Made by a program: the position numbers and the translations under genes. A model generated the notes under the pieces. The model was not told where the DNA came from. It saw only the letters and a list, made by a program, of their open reading frames with translations, and ran no database searches. From the NCBI RefSeq assembly GCF_014641615.1, contig NZ_BMIB01000001.1:1302769-1366768 (forward strand): DNA of 64,000 bases, written 5' to 3'. Positions 26,702 through 35,480 of the stretch are shown piece after piece; position 1 is the stretch's first letter; every line of letters begins with the position of its first letter. The stretch is from Filimonas zeae (GTDB lineage Bacteria > Bacteroidota > Bacteroidia > Chitinophagales > Chitinophagaceae).

Positions 26702-27565
26702 TTACTTCAAAAGGTCTTCCATACCAAACGCAATCAACGCTTTTTCAAATTCAACTTTAACAGCATCGTTGGCTCTTCTTGTAACGTCGCCTGTGGAAGG
26801 GTCAACAACTGTTCGCAGAGGCCTTTGGCCTTTGGGCAGGTTGATAAGGTGCACAACCGCGTCGGCAACATCCTGCGGGTTGGGGTTGGTAGTGGCAAAC
26901 ATTTGACCCATGGCTGCGAAAATTTTATCAGGTACATCAGCAATTGCCTGATATTCGCCGGCAACTGCTGCGTCAGCACCTGTCTGCACCTTTTGTGACA
27001 TTTCTGTGGGGAAAGCGCCTGGCTGAATAATAGCTACATCCACCCCCAGCGGCCTTACCTCGTAATGCAGCCCCTCGCTTAATCCTTCCAAAGCAAACTT
27101 CGAAGTAGCGTAGCCTACCATAAAAGGAGCGGCAAATCTGCCCCATCCGCTGGAAACATTGATGATTAAACCTTCAGACTGTTTGCGCATGTAGGGTAGG
27201 GCCAGTTTGGTCAACCGCCACGGAGCTATAACGTTTATTTCTATCAAACGCTGCAGATCGTCTGTAGTAGCACTTTCCATCACGCCAAACATGGCAACGC
27301 CTGCGTTATTTACCAGCACGTCTATTGTTCCTTCCTGTGCAATGATGAAGTCAAATGCTTTTTTCACACTGGCTTCCTCTGTTAACGACATTTCCACAAC
27401 CGTAACATTTTCTACCTGCGCCAGTGCTTGTGCTTTATCAGCATTTTTGCCTTTGGTGTCTCTGATGGCGGCATACACTTTATGCCCCAGTAATGCAACT
27501 GAATGTACGGTAAGCCATCCGAAACCGCTGTTAGCCCCTGTTATCAATACCACTTTTTTGCTCAT
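26702..27565 (-). CDS. Short-chain dehydrogenase/reductase
   Basis: 287 residues. The glycine motif TGANSGFG lies near residues 9-16, NNAG near 87, and the catalytic Ser in NVSSGWG is followed by YATSK. Arg/Lys residues after strand 2 (AAIRDTKGKN) suggest NADPH. It is a classical cytoplasmic SDR with no clear substrate. It sits downstream of a Crp/Fnr gene, and a 16-bp palindrome lies about 56 bp before its start, so it is a probable target of that regulator. Confidence 0.9.
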   Translation of the reverse strand: MSKKVVLITGANSGFGWLTVHSVALLGHKVYAAIRDTKGKNADKAQALAQVENVTVVEMSLTEEASVKKAFDFIIAQEGTIDVLVNNAGVAMFGVMESATTDDLQRLIEINVIAPWRLTKLALPYMRKQSEGLIINVSSGWGRFAAPFMVGYATSKFALEGLSEGLHYEVRPLGVDVAIIQPGAFPTEMSQKVQTGADAAVAGEYQAIADVPDKIFAAMGQMFATTNPNPQDVADAVVHLINLPKGQRPLRTVVDPSTGDVTRRANDAVKVEFEKALIAFGMEDLLK

Positions 27566-27620
27566 CTTTTTATTTTTTAATTATGATGAAGCAAAGTTTG
27601 GCATATCAGAAATGAAAGCC

Positions 27621-27636
27621 TTTACCATTTGGTAAA
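27621..27636 (-). promoter_or_regulatory. Palindromic operator candidate, copy 1
   Basis: TTTACCATTTGGTAAA, a 7-bp inverted repeat with a TT centre. It is identical to the copy at 28248-28263 and lies 55-71 bp upstream of the SDR start on the minus strand. Likely bound by the Crp/Fnr-type regulator encoded between the two copies. Confidence 0.65.
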
Positions 27637-27644
27637 AAGCAATT

Positions 27645-28214
27645 TTAACGCACATTTTTTCTTATTCTGCTTAACGATTGCTGCGTCATTCCCAGGTAGG
27701 AAGCGACATATGAAAGCGGGATGCGGTTAACAAGGCCAGGGAATTGCTCAATAAACGAAAGATAACGGGTGGTTGCATCTTCCGAAACCAGCGGACTTCT
27801 TCTTTCAATCGTTTTTAATAAACAGTTCTTCAATATCAAACCGGTAATAGCGTCCCAGCCAACGATTGTATTTCCTATCTCATCCCAATCTTTCTTTGAG
27901 AAAACAAGCAGTTTGCAGTCGGTAACTGCCTGAATATATTCAGAAGCCACCACCTGTGCTTCAAACCTTTGCTGGTCCGAAACAAAATTGTTCTCATCAA
28001 CAAATGAATGCGTTATCTCTTCCCCTTTATTGTTATAATAACAAAAGCGAACAACGCCTTCCAGTATAAAGCCAACACTTCTGGGAATCTTTCCGGCCTC
28101 GGAAAAATATTCATCCTTATGTAGCTCCAGCGTTTTTGCTTTTCCGGTGATGAAGTCAATCTGCTGCCTGTTCAGATTGCCAAACTGTAAAATGTAATTG
28201 ACTAACTCTTCCAT
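27645..28214 (-). CDS. Crp/Fnr-family transcriptional regulator
   Basis: 189 residues. The cyclic-nucleotide-binding-like beta-roll covers about 25-120 (KDEYFSEAGKIPRSVGFILEG), with no iron-sulfur cysteines. The C-terminal helix-turn-helix is IPLSYVASYLGMTQQSLSRIR. Identical 16-bp palindromes precede both this gene and the SDR downstream, suggesting autoregulation and control of the reductase. It sits between two SDR genes on the same strand with gaps of 79 and 61 bp. Confidence 0.92.
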   Translation of the reverse strand: MEELVNYILQFGNLNRQQIDFITGKAKTLELHKDEYFSEAGKIPRSVGFILEGVVRFCYYNNKGEEITHSFVDENNFVSDQQRFEAQVVASEYIQAVTDCKLLVFSKKDWDEIGNTIVGWDAITGLILKNCLLKTIERRSPLVSEDATTRYLSFIEQFPGLVNRIPLSYVASYLGMTQQSLSRIRKNVR

Positions 28215-28247
28215 CAGGTAAATTTCCTATTTATCGGGTGCAGTTTA

Positions 28248-28263
28248 TTTACCATTTGGTAAA
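28248..28263 (-). promoter_or_regulatory. Palindromic operator candidate, copy 2
   Basis: Same 16 bases as at 27621-27636. It is centred about 41 bp before the start codon of the Crp/Fnr gene, suited to autoregulation. Confidence 0.65.
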
Positions 28264-28275
28264 AACGTCGCTGGT

Positions 28276-29103
28276 TCAGTTGTTTTTTTCGCTGGCCAGG
28301 GCCAGTTCTTTTTGTGCATCCAGTGCTTCCAGGCGTGCTACCAGTGCGGCCCTCACATCGCGGTAAGCATCACCACCAAGCGCCAGCCTTAATGGTGCAG
28401 GGGTGGCTTCAGCACTGTTAATGATAGCCTGAACAGTGGTATCTACATCATTTTTTATGGGAAAGGTGCCGGCTGCTATGGCGCGCCTTACCTCGCCTGC
28501 CGGGGTTTGGTCGTATGCAGCCATAACCGGTGCAGTAACCATGGCTGAACCGAAGGAGGTGTGATGTGCTCCGGGTTCTACAATGGTTACACCAATATTC
28601 AGTGGCGCCAGTTCTTTTGCAATGGTGTCGCAGAAGCCTTCAATGGCCCATTTGGTGGTGTGGTAATAGCCAAAGTTGGGATAAGTGGTTTGCCCGCCAG
28701 CCGAGGAGAGCTGCATAATGCGGCCATGACCCTGTTTTCTGAGATGGGGTAGTGCGGCTCTGATGACCTGTATAGAGCCGGTAATATTGGTGTTGATCTG
28801 CTGCTGTATCTGTTCATCACTGGCTTCTTCTACCGAGCAGAATAAAGCGTAACCAGCGTTGTTTACTACCACATCTATCTCACCCATATCTGCAAAGGCC
28901 TTATTAACCACTGCTCTGATGGCACTGGTATCGGTTACATCAAGCACCACTACTGATAACTGGCCGGGGTATTGCTTTTTAAGTGTATCATGTACCTCCG
29001 CTTTACGGGTAGTGGCTACCACGCGGTCACCTTTCTGTAACAGTTTTTCGGTGAGTACCTTGCCAAGTCCGGTTGATGTTCCGGTTATAAACCATGTTTT
29101 CAT
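28276..29103 (-). CDS. Short-chain dehydrogenase/reductase
   Basis: 275 residues. TGTSTGLG lies at about 7-14, NNAGYALF near 83, the catalytic Ser in QLSSAGG, and YHTTK for Tyr/Lys. It is close in style to the SDR at 20172 (same TGTSxGLGK start, same NNAGYG/A block). It is a cytoplasmic NADPH oxidoreductase of unknown substrate. It follows an AraC-type gene with an 87-bp gap and is the probable target of that regulator. Confidence 0.9.
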   Translation of the reverse strand: MKTWFITGTSTGLGKVLTEKLLQKGDRVVATTRKAEVHDTLKKQYPGQLSVVVLDVTDTSAIRAVVNKAFADMGEIDVVVNNAGYALFCSVEEASDEQIQQQINTNITGSIQVIRAALPHLRKQGHGRIMQLSSAGGQTTYPNFGYYHTTKWAIEGFCDTIAKELAPLNIGVTIVEPGAHHTSFGSAMVTAPVMAAYDQTPAGEVRRAIAAGTFPIKNDVDTTVQAIINSAEATPAPLRLALGGDAYRDVRAALVARLEALDAQKELALASEKNN

Positions 29104-29190
29104 GCTGTATCGTTTTAAGGATACAAAATTATCAGGCCCCAGGCCTGCCCGTTAACCCCGCTCAAACCAATGATGACCTCAATCAAACAA

Positions 29191-30081
29191 TCAGCGCAGC
29201 GATGAAGGGGTTTGTCCGGTAATGTTACGGAATGCTCTGGTAAAATGGGTGGGTTCCTGAAATCCCAGGCTATTGCTGATCTGAGAAATGTCCCAGTTAG
29301 AATGCACCAGCAGAGCCCGGGCCTCCAGCATTAGTCTTTCATTGATGAGCTGCGTTGTGGTTTTGCCTGTAATTTCTTTCAGGGCACGATTGAGTGAGTT
29401 GGTGTGTACGGCCAGCTTGTCAGCAAATTGCTGCGGGCTGCGCAAGGTTACTGTTTGATGTGGATAGGCTAGTGGAAACTGGCCTGCCAGTAAGGTTTTA
29501 AAGGCTTCTGTAATGCGTAAGGCAGCAGAATTTTTTGGCTGCTGTTCACCCGGATTCAGTTTCATAGCTCCATGAATGCACTCTAATACATACAGAAACA
29601 GAAGGTCGTATTTATGGCTGTAGTCAGAAGCCTGCTCTGCAAGCATTTTTGTAAAAAGGCTGGTAAAAAATGGTGTGTCCTTATCTGTAAGTGTAATAAC
29701 AGGTTGCATGTTGTTGCTGAACACGGCCCAGTCGGCGGGGCGTAAATGTGTGTGTAGCGGCAGAAAGTCTTCCGTAAACAGGCAGGCAAAACCCGTGCAA
29801 ACCCCGCTGTGTACTTCCCAGCTATAAGGCACTTCGCGGCCGGTAAATACCAGTGCCCACTGGTTGTTGCTTAAGCGGTATTCCTTTCCCTGGCAGAAAT
29901 AAGAGGTGTTTCCCGTAACCAGAGATATTTTGTAAAAATCTTTCCGGGCATATTGTGCGGTTGCTGCTGCGCTTTCTGCAGAAAAGTCTTCCAGGCGGAT
30001 AGCTGCAAAATAGCCTGCTGCCGGATCTTTAGAACGATCCAGGTTTGGGGCGAAAACTTGAATAGGCTGCGTAAGGATCAT
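29191..30081 (-). CDS. AraC-family transcriptional regulator
   Basis: 296 residues. An AraC-ligand-binding-like N-terminal domain (residues 20-150) is followed by the C-terminal double helix-turn-helix with FADKLAVHTNSLNRALKEITG and the signature ISNSLGFQEPTHFTRAFRNITG. The start codon (30079-30081) lies inside a 14-bp perfect inverted repeat, pointing to tight autoregulation or an mRNA hairpin. It likely controls the SDR downstream. Confidence 0.92.
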   Translation of the reverse strand: MILTQPIQVFAPNLDRSKDPAAGYFAAIRLEDFSAESAAATAQYARKDFYKISLVTGNTSYFCQGKEYRLSNNQWALVFTGREVPYSWEVHSGVCTGFACLFTEDFLPLHTHLRPADWAVFSNNMQPVITLTDKDTPFFTSLFTKMLAEQASDYSHKYDLLFLYVLECIHGAMKLNPGEQQPKNSAALRITEAFKTLLAGQFPLAYPHQTVTLRSPQQFADKLAVHTNSLNRALKEITGKTTTQLINERLMLEARALLVHSNWDISQISNSLGFQEPTHFTRAFRNITGQTPSSLR

Positions 30082-30116
30082 TGAACAAAGCTACAGGTTT
30101 GTTCAATGATCATTGA
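30076..30116 (-). promoter_or_regulatory. Inverted repeat over the AraC start codon
   Basis: GATCATTGAACAAA (30076-30089) pairs perfectly with 30098-30111 across an 8-base loop. A second perfect palindrome, CAATGATCATTG, occupies 30105-30116. On the minus strand the AraC ATG is inside the inner arm. It can act as a dimer operator in DNA or as a start-hiding hairpin in RNA. Confidence 0.65.
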
Positions 30117-30159
30117 TACATTCCGATGGAGCTGTTGCCATCCGGTGAAGATAGGGTGA

Positions 30160-30627
30160 TTATGGCATCACAGCCGCGGGTAGACCAACGATAAAGGCAA
30201 CCCGCTTTGAGCTATCCCTTGTTTTTACGTGGCTCTCCTGCTTAACTGCTGGCTCATAGTGATATTTGAAAACTATATTTTCGCCCGTTTTTTTTGAAAT
30301 GTCCACTGTTTCAACTGATAACATTCGCCCGTTCATATCCGTTCCATACCAATTTGGCATGGGTTTGAGTTTCCAGGTCACCATTTTAAATTCTTCTCCA
30401 TCCACATGTTCTCCCGTTGCATCATTAGCAGTATTAACAGCGGGGGTATTGCCGTAGATAACCGCGATCGTGCCTTCTTTTCTATTGATTACCGAACTGA
30501 TCACTTTCAGGTTTGGATCATTGAAAATATACTCCGGAGCAAGTTCAGGTGTTTTTTTACTGCTGCACGATAATAAAGCTGGAAATAGGGCTATCATTGG
30601 GCAAATTTTAATTATTGTTATATTCAT
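30160..30627 (-). CDS. Cytochrome P460-like lipoprotein lacking a heme motif
   Basis: 155 residues. The signal ends at ALLSC (lipobox Cys21), so it is a likely lipoprotein. The region KEGTIAVIYGN ... DGEEFKMVTWKLKPM resembles GGSMRIVYGN ... DGAQMVKVVWGK in the adjacent P460-domain protein. No CxxCH is present, so it is probably a non-heme paralog or partner. It is 11 bp after the neighbouring gene's stop, clearly the same operon. Confidence 0.6.
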   Translation of the reverse strand: MNITIIKICPMIALFPALLSCSSKKTPELAPEYIFNDPNLKVISSVINRKEGTIAVIYGNTPAVNTANDATGEHVDGEEFKMVTWKLKPMPNWYGTDMNGRMLSVETVDISKKTGENIVFKYHYEPAVKQESHVKTRDSSKRVAFIVGLPAAVMP

Positions 30628-30638
30628 ATGGATATGGC

Positions 30639-31586
30639 TTATTTTGTTGGAATGTTGAATACAAAATCGTTTTCCGCTACAAGGAGTTTGTGACAGTTGA
30701 TGCAGGTAGTGGCAAATGCAACGGTTTTTCCAAAAGGCTTCAAGTCAGGCCCGTCGAACTTTGCAAAGCCCCAACCTTCCGTAGATTTATATTTTTTACT
30801 GTCCTTCACCATAAATTGAACATTCTGAAAATTCCCCGGCAGTACATTTCCTTCAGCATCCTCCCTTTGCTTGCCCCATACCACTTTTACCATCTGCGCG
30901 CCATCCGGAAAGGGAATCTGGTTATTTTTGATAGCCTTTATCATGATCTCGTTGCCATAAACGATCCGCATACTTCCTCCATCGAATTTATCTGTTACGC
31001 TTAGCACCGTCCATGATTTGTAACTGTCCGAATAGGCAATGCCTGTGATAGAGACTGGTGTGCCGGTTGAAATGAGCGTTTTACCATCCGATACATAAGG
31101 AGACCTGGTGATTTTGGCAGTATCTACCTTACTTCTTCCAGGAAGGGTATTTACGTAATCTTTGAGTATAGCCAGTTCTGAAGGGGAAATAGCTGCATTC
31201 GGGTGCACGGCGAGATAACGGGATAATGGCATTTTTTTCTGCTCTACAGCATTCACCATTTCCCATAATAGTACTTGTTGTTGTCCTGAAGGAATTTTGC
31301 TCCATTCAGAGAGATTAAATCTGGAACGTGCTTCTGTAATATCATGGGAGACAAGATAGGAGGCTGGCATCATCTTATCATACCAGGTAGGATCAGATTG
31401 ATTGGAATGGCAATCATAGCACGATTTCCTGAGTATGGCGCTGACATTTGAAGGAACGTTTATTTCACCTTCGTGGGGTTTGTTGATAACTTCAGGACCC
31501 GTCAGCTGAAGGATCACATAAATTATTATCAGTGAGGCGGAAATGAAAAGGAATTTTTTGTTGGGTTTATATCGGAGCTTCCGCAT
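30639..31586 (-). CDS. Heme-binding domain plus cytochrome P460 protein
   Basis: 315 residues. One N-terminal transmembrane helix (about 11-29) is followed by a Haem_bd-type domain with c-type motif Cys56-x2-Cys59-His60 (SCYDCHSN) and KKMPLSRYLAVHPNA. A P460-like domain then covers about 150-315, with SMRIVYGNE, PDGAQMVKVVWGK and a second CxxCH at 295-299 (TTCINCHK). It is a periplasmic membrane-anchored electron-transfer or redox protein; P460 proteins elsewhere oxidise hydroxylamine or NO-type compounds. The substrate here is unknown. Confidence 0.85.
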   Translation of the reverse strand: MRKLRYKPNKKFLFISASLIIIYVILQLTGPEVINKPHEGEINVPSNVSAILRKSCYDCHSNQSDPTWYDKMMPASYLVSHDITEARSRFNLSEWSKIPSGQQQVLLWEMVNAVEQKKMPLSRYLAVHPNAAISPSELAILKDYVNTLPGRSKVDTAKITRSPYVSDGKTLISTGTPVSITGIAYSDSYKSWTVLSVTDKFDGGSMRIVYGNEIMIKAIKNNQIPFPDGAQMVKVVWGKQREDAEGNVLPGNFQNVQFMVKDSKKYKSTEGWGFAKFDGPDLKPFGKTVAFATTCINCHKLLVAENDFVFNIPTK

Positions 31587-31656
31587 ATTTCAATTTTTTA
31601 TTTTCTCCAAGAGATGATATTGAATTCGATCAAAGAGATGGCATTTAGTGAATCAA

Positions 31657-32166
31657 CTATTGAAGTTCAACAATCATCTCTACTTCTAAGGCCATGTTGA
31701 ATGGGAGTGTGTTTGTTCCAATTGCTGTGCGGGAATGCTTTCCCGGTTCACCGAAAACTGCTATCATTAAATCGGAATACCCGTTAACTACTTTAGGCTG
31801 ATCATAAAAGGTGGATTCAGAATTTACATATCCATTAACTTTAACGATGCGCCTTATTTTACTGAGTTTACCTAAGAACTTTTTCAGAACAGCTATCTGA
31901 TTAATAGCAGTGATTCTTGCCGCCTGATAACCTTGTTCAACAGTCAACTCTTTTCCAAGCTTTCCGGTTACATACTCCCCGTCGGATTTCAGTGGGCCTT
32001 TACCTGACAGATACAATAATTTCCCGGTTTGAACTACATCGAGGTAACTTCCGAGCGATTGGCCAGGCTCTGGAAGGTTTATGTTCAATTGTTTGAGTTT
32101 GTGTTCAGGTGTTTGCGAAAAAGCTTTCAAAGAGATTAAAAGCAATAGTATTGTGAGTATTTTCAT
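31657..32166 (-). CDS. Exported RidA/YjgF-family protein
   Basis: 169 residues. A signal peptide ends at AFSQ (about 18), followed by a YjgF/RidA domain with LYLSGKGPLKSDGEYVTGKLG and a C-terminal GTNTLPFNMALEVEMIVEL block. The conserved Arg of deaminases in the usual IGV..LP..xxVEIE context is not clear, so imine deaminase activity is uncertain. Export is unusual for RidA proteins but occurs in Bacteroidota. It is 70 bp upstream of the heme protein gene. Confidence 0.85.
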   Translation of the reverse strand: MKILTILLLLISLKAFSQTPEHKLKQLNINLPEPGQSLGSYLDVVQTGKLLYLSGKGPLKSDGEYVTGKLGKELTVEQGYQAARITAINQIAVLKKFLGKLSKIRRIVKVNGYVNSESTFYDQPKVVNGYSDLMIAVFGEPGKHSRTAIGTNTLPFNMALEVEMIVELQ

Positions 32167-32235
32167 GAAAGACTTTTTTTTGCTATGCGAGTCAGGTTAT
32201 CAACCGATGATGATGATTAACCAACTAAAAGCGGA

Positions 32236-32275
32236 AAAAACCGGCAGGTAAACTCATGCTTACCTGCCGGTTTTT
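32236..32275 (-). terminator. Intrinsic terminator
   Basis: A 16-bp perfect stem (32236-32251 with 32260-32275) with an 8-nt loop, 2 bp after the hydrolase stop on the minus strand. The arms begin and end with A/T runs, so it works in both directions. Confidence 0.9.
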
Positions 32276-32276
32276 G

Positions 32277-33200
32277 TTAGTACTTGTGTTGTGCGGCCGG
32301 TGACTCCATGAAGTTGATCAGCTCTGCATTAAACTTCTCCCGCTCCTCGATAAAAAGTGCATGACCGCTTTTTTCCAGGGGTACCAGCTTAGAATGGGTA
32401 AGAAGTTTTTGCATCTGTTCTGCAAGATCATAAGAACAGATTTTGTCTTTTACGCCGTGAAGGATCAGCGTAGAAAGCTTAATCTTCGCAAGATCCGGTC
32501 TCAGGTCACTATCCCTCAGGGTAGCCAGGCACTGAGCCATAGCATAAGGTGAGGCTTGAGCTTGTATGGTACCTAACCATGCTCCATGGCCAGCTGATAC
32601 GCTATTCTCATCAGCAGGGAATATTTTGCCAAAACTCTCAAACAATTGTGGCCGGTTGGTATTATTAAGTGCAATCAGGCCGTTTACATCTTCTTTAGAC
32701 CATAGGCCGAAATTAAAGTCGTCCCTCTTTGTCCAAATCGGTGCTGCTGCGCCAAACAATGCCATTCTATTCACATGTGCACCATTATACTTTGCAACAT
32801 AATGTATTACAGTAGCACCACCCATTGAGAAGCCACCAATTGTAGCGTTTTCAATGTTCAGTTTATCCAGAATAACCTTGATGTCATCTGCAAACACATC
32901 ATAGTTATACTTTCCATATGGTTTGTCAGATTGCCCAAACCCGCGTAAGGTTATACCGATTACACGATACCCTTTCTGTATAAGTTCAGCATATTGGTAC
33001 TCGTACATGGCATCGCTCAATGGCCAGCCATGAATCAGGACAACAGGTTTTCCTTCTCCCATGTCGGTAACATGGAGCTTGACATTTTTTTCGACTTCAA
33101 TGTATTCAGCACGCACGGAAGATGTTCCTGACTGGGCGTTAAGATTTAGCGTAATAATTGACGCAACAGCGATCAGTAACCCTTGTTTTACACTTTTCAT
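32277..33200 (-). CDS. Secreted alpha/beta hydrolase, haloperoxidase/esterase-like
   Basis: The start at 33198-33200 gives MKSVKQGLLIAVASIITLNLNAQ, a clean signal peptide; an ATG 18 bp earlier is possible. The oxyanion region is VLIHGWPLSDAMYEYQ, the nucleophile elbow GGFSMGGA, the late Asp in LHGVKDKICS, and His in KSGHALFIEE. The set matches non-heme haloperoxidase / arylesterase members of the fold, acting on small esters or with peracid activity. Exported to the periplasm. It is terminated separately from the redox genes that follow. Confidence 0.9.
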   Translation of the reverse strand: MKSVKQGLLIAVASIITLNLNAQSGTSSVRAEYIEVEKNVKLHVTDMGEGKPVVLIHGWPLSDAMYEYQYAELIQKGYRVIGITLRGFGQSDKPYGKYNYDVFADDIKVILDKLNIENATIGGFSMGGATVIHYVAKYNGAHVNRMALFGAAAPIWTKRDDFNFGLWSKEDVNGLIALNNTNRPQLFESFGKIFPADENSVSAGHGAWLGTIQAQASPYAMAQCLATLRDSDLRPDLAKIKLSTLILHGVKDKICSYDLAEQMQKLLTHSKLVPLEKSGHALFIEEREKFNAELINFMESPAAQHKY

Positions 33201-33647
33201 TAATTTTTCTGTTCTCATTTTTGTTTTGAAATTTTTCCGGCCTTTGACCGGCAGTTTGTATTGATTAATCTTAAAATTGGCAAACGGTGAGACAGGACTT
33301 TTCTATTTTAATGCCAAACGCTTTGTTGCAAACACACCTTTTCAACAGGCTGTATTAGTTATTGATTATCAACAATCAGATGCTTTTGGGAACAAATTCT
33401 TTTATCAGTCTTTTGTAACCAGTTCTCCGATTAAACCGGAGATAAATCCATTTTTCTACGGCATACCCGTAAAATACCGGAGTAGGTATGGCATTTAGAA
33501 ATACCAGGACATCCGAAAAACTCCGATATATTCGTATTTTATTACGAAAAAGACGGAGTTTAATAGCTTTTTTCTTACCTGGGAACCAATTATTAGCTGG
33601 TGATTTTTCGGGTATTGATTTTGTTAATACAGCGCTGTAATTCAAAA
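33201..33647 (+). promoter_or_regulatory. Intergenic region with nested symmetric dyad
   Basis: It separates divergent genes (hydrolase on minus, TPR kinase on plus). No credible gene was seen in it. At 33519-33560 there is a 42-bp nested dyad: AACTCCG, 5 bp, TTCGTA, 6 bp, TACGAA, 5 bp, CGGAGTT, all arranged symmetrically around one centre (33539.5). It lies 88 bp before the kinase ATG and could be an operator or an RNA hairpin with an internal loop. Confidence 0.6.
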
Positions 33648-35480
33648 ATGAGTTTCCATCGTTTATATCATTTGCTTTTGGCAGTTATCCTTCTTGCCTT
33701 TAACATTACATGTCAATCGGTGCCGCTGTTTGAAACTTTTGCTTCAGTGATGTATCAGGCTGTTCCCCAGGAGCCTGCCAGCAAAAAAGGGCAGGCAGAA
33801 AAACTGGAAGCATTGGCTCAGATGCATCAGATCCAGGGAAATTATACCGAGGCTTTGCACTATGGCCTGGCTGCCCTTAAAAATGCACAGGAGATTGGTG
33901 ACACAGCCAAACTCTCCCGGTATTTCCTCCAGCTCGGATATCTCTACCACGACTTAAAGCAACCAGACAAAGCGCTTGAGAGTTGTGCCGAATCTCTCAG
34001 GCATGTGGTTGAAGTGAATAAAGACAATGACAGTTTTAATATTTTATCTCTTGCTGTAAATGTTCTGTTAGCGCAACACAGGGTAAAAGAAGCGTTGCAA
34101 TACATCAGTAAATTCGTCAGGGCTACTCCACCAACTTCGCTTAAGAGTATCGCAATGCTTACCCTTTTTAAAGCGCAGTGTTATGCGGCGCTGCAACAAT
34201 ATCCCCTGGCAAAAAAGCATATTCTGCTTGCAGAAGCGTATTTACGGGAAATAGATGGGGCTAAAGACCTCATATTTCATAACGATTCCTACCGGATGGG
34301 GGTTTACCAGGTAGCGGGTGAACTTTATATGGCCACAAAGGACTACCCGAAAGCCAGAAGTTATTTTAAGAAAATGGTTCAGGTAAACCAAAAAGTAAAG
34401 TATTTGAGCGAAGAAGTGCTACATGAGCAATTGCTATCTAAGCTCGATTCTGCACAAGCAAACTTCAAGGGTGCCCTTGTTCACCACCAACGGTATTCTT
34501 TTTTGAAGGATTCTATTTTCAATGAGGCCAGGAGCCGGCAGATTACCAACTTTCAGATTCAATATGAAACGCAGGCTAAGGTGCAACGAATCGCAATGCT
34601 CACCAAAAAAAATGAAATACAACAAGCATTACTTGCCCAAAACGAGTTTCAGCAAACTGTTTTCATCGTTGGTTCGATCCTGCTTTCAGCATTACTCCTA
34701 TTAGTTTACAGAGGGTTCAAGGTCAAAAAAAAACATAATAAAATTTTAGAGGGCAAACAGGATGAGATTAACAGGAAAAATGAATCACTTAATCAGCTGC
34801 TTGCCGATAAGGAAATACTGTTGAGCAATAAGGATGAACTGCTGGAAGAAAAAGGATGGTTATTGAAAGAGGTGCATCACCGGGTCAAAAATAATCTTCA
34901 GATCGTAACAAGCCTGCTTAATTCTCAAGCTGCATATTTAAACGATATCAAAGCACTGACAGCAATAGAAGATACCCGGCACCGGGTACATGCAATGTCC
35001 CTGATCCATCAGAAACTCTATCAATCGGACAGAATTGCGACAATAGCGATTGATGACTACTTAAGAGAACTGGTTGAACACCTGAGCGACTCCTATAACA
35101 GTGATGGTAACATCAGTTTTCAACTAGAGATCCTACCAATGGAAATGAATGTAGCCATGGCCGTACCCTTAGGTTTATTGGTTAATGAAGCTGTTACAAA
35201 CAGTATTAAGTATGCCTTTCCAGACGGCAAGGCAGGCATAGTTTCTCTTTCCCTCAGGGAAGTGCTTCCATGCAGTTATTTGCTCACCATAGCCGACACT
35301 GGTATAGGAATAAAAAATACTTCAGATTTTTCATCACGCCGCTCTTTGGGCATGAGTCTTATGAAAGGCCTGAGTAAACAATTGTGTGGCGATTTAACGC
35401 TTGATAATACAAATGGCTTAACCATTAACGTTCTTTTTACACCTTCTCTAATCAATCCCACCTATGGCATCGAAAAGTAA
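33648..35480 (+). CDS. TPR-containing sensor histidine kinase (HisKA_2/HWE-like)
   Basis: 610 residues from the ATG at 33648 ([18 protein letters not shown]); only a GTG lies earlier. A signal-like N-terminus is followed by TPR units from about 50 to 290, then one transmembrane helix ([18 protein letters not shown]). The coiled coil [21 protein letters not shown] leads into kinase core [14 protein letters not shown] (His near 410). ATPase motifs are [12 protein letters not shown] and DTGIGI. It is a paralog of the kinase at 14724. The next gene begins inside its 3' end (17-bp overlap), so it is a coupled pair with the response regulator. Confidence 0.92.
   Translation: MSFHRLYHLLLAVILLAFNITCQSVPLFETFASVMYQAVPQEPASKKGQAEKLEALAQMHQIQGNYTEALHYGLAALKNAQEIGDTAKLSRYFLQLGYLYHDLKQPDKALESCAESLRHVVEVNKDNDSFNILSLAVNVLLAQHRVKEALQYISKFVRATPPTSLKSIAMLTLFKAQCYAALQQYPLAKKHILLAEAYLREIDGAKDLIFHNDSYRMGVYQVAGELYMATKDYPKARSYFKKMVQVNQKVKYLSEEVLHEQLLSKLDSAQANFKGALVHHQRYSFLKDSIFNEARSRQITNFQIQYETQAKVQRIAMLTKKNEIQQALLAQNEFQQTVFIVGSILLSALLLLVYRGFKVKKKHNKILEGKQDEINRKNESLNQLLADKEILLSNKDELLEEKGWLLKEVHHRVKNNLQIVTSLLNSQAAYLNDIKALTAIEDTRHRVHAMSLIHQKLYQSDRIATIAIDDYLRELVEHLSDSYNSDGNISFQLEILPMEMNVAMAVPLGLLVNEAVTNSIKYAFPDGKAGIVSLSLREVLPCSYLLTIADTGIGIKNTSDFSSRRSLGMSLMKGLSKQLCGDLTLDNTNGLTINVLFTPSLINPTYGIEK

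Noticed and set aside
33277..33645. Short open frames on both strands in the intergenic region
   Set aside because: No start context, biased composition, and they run across the nested dyad.
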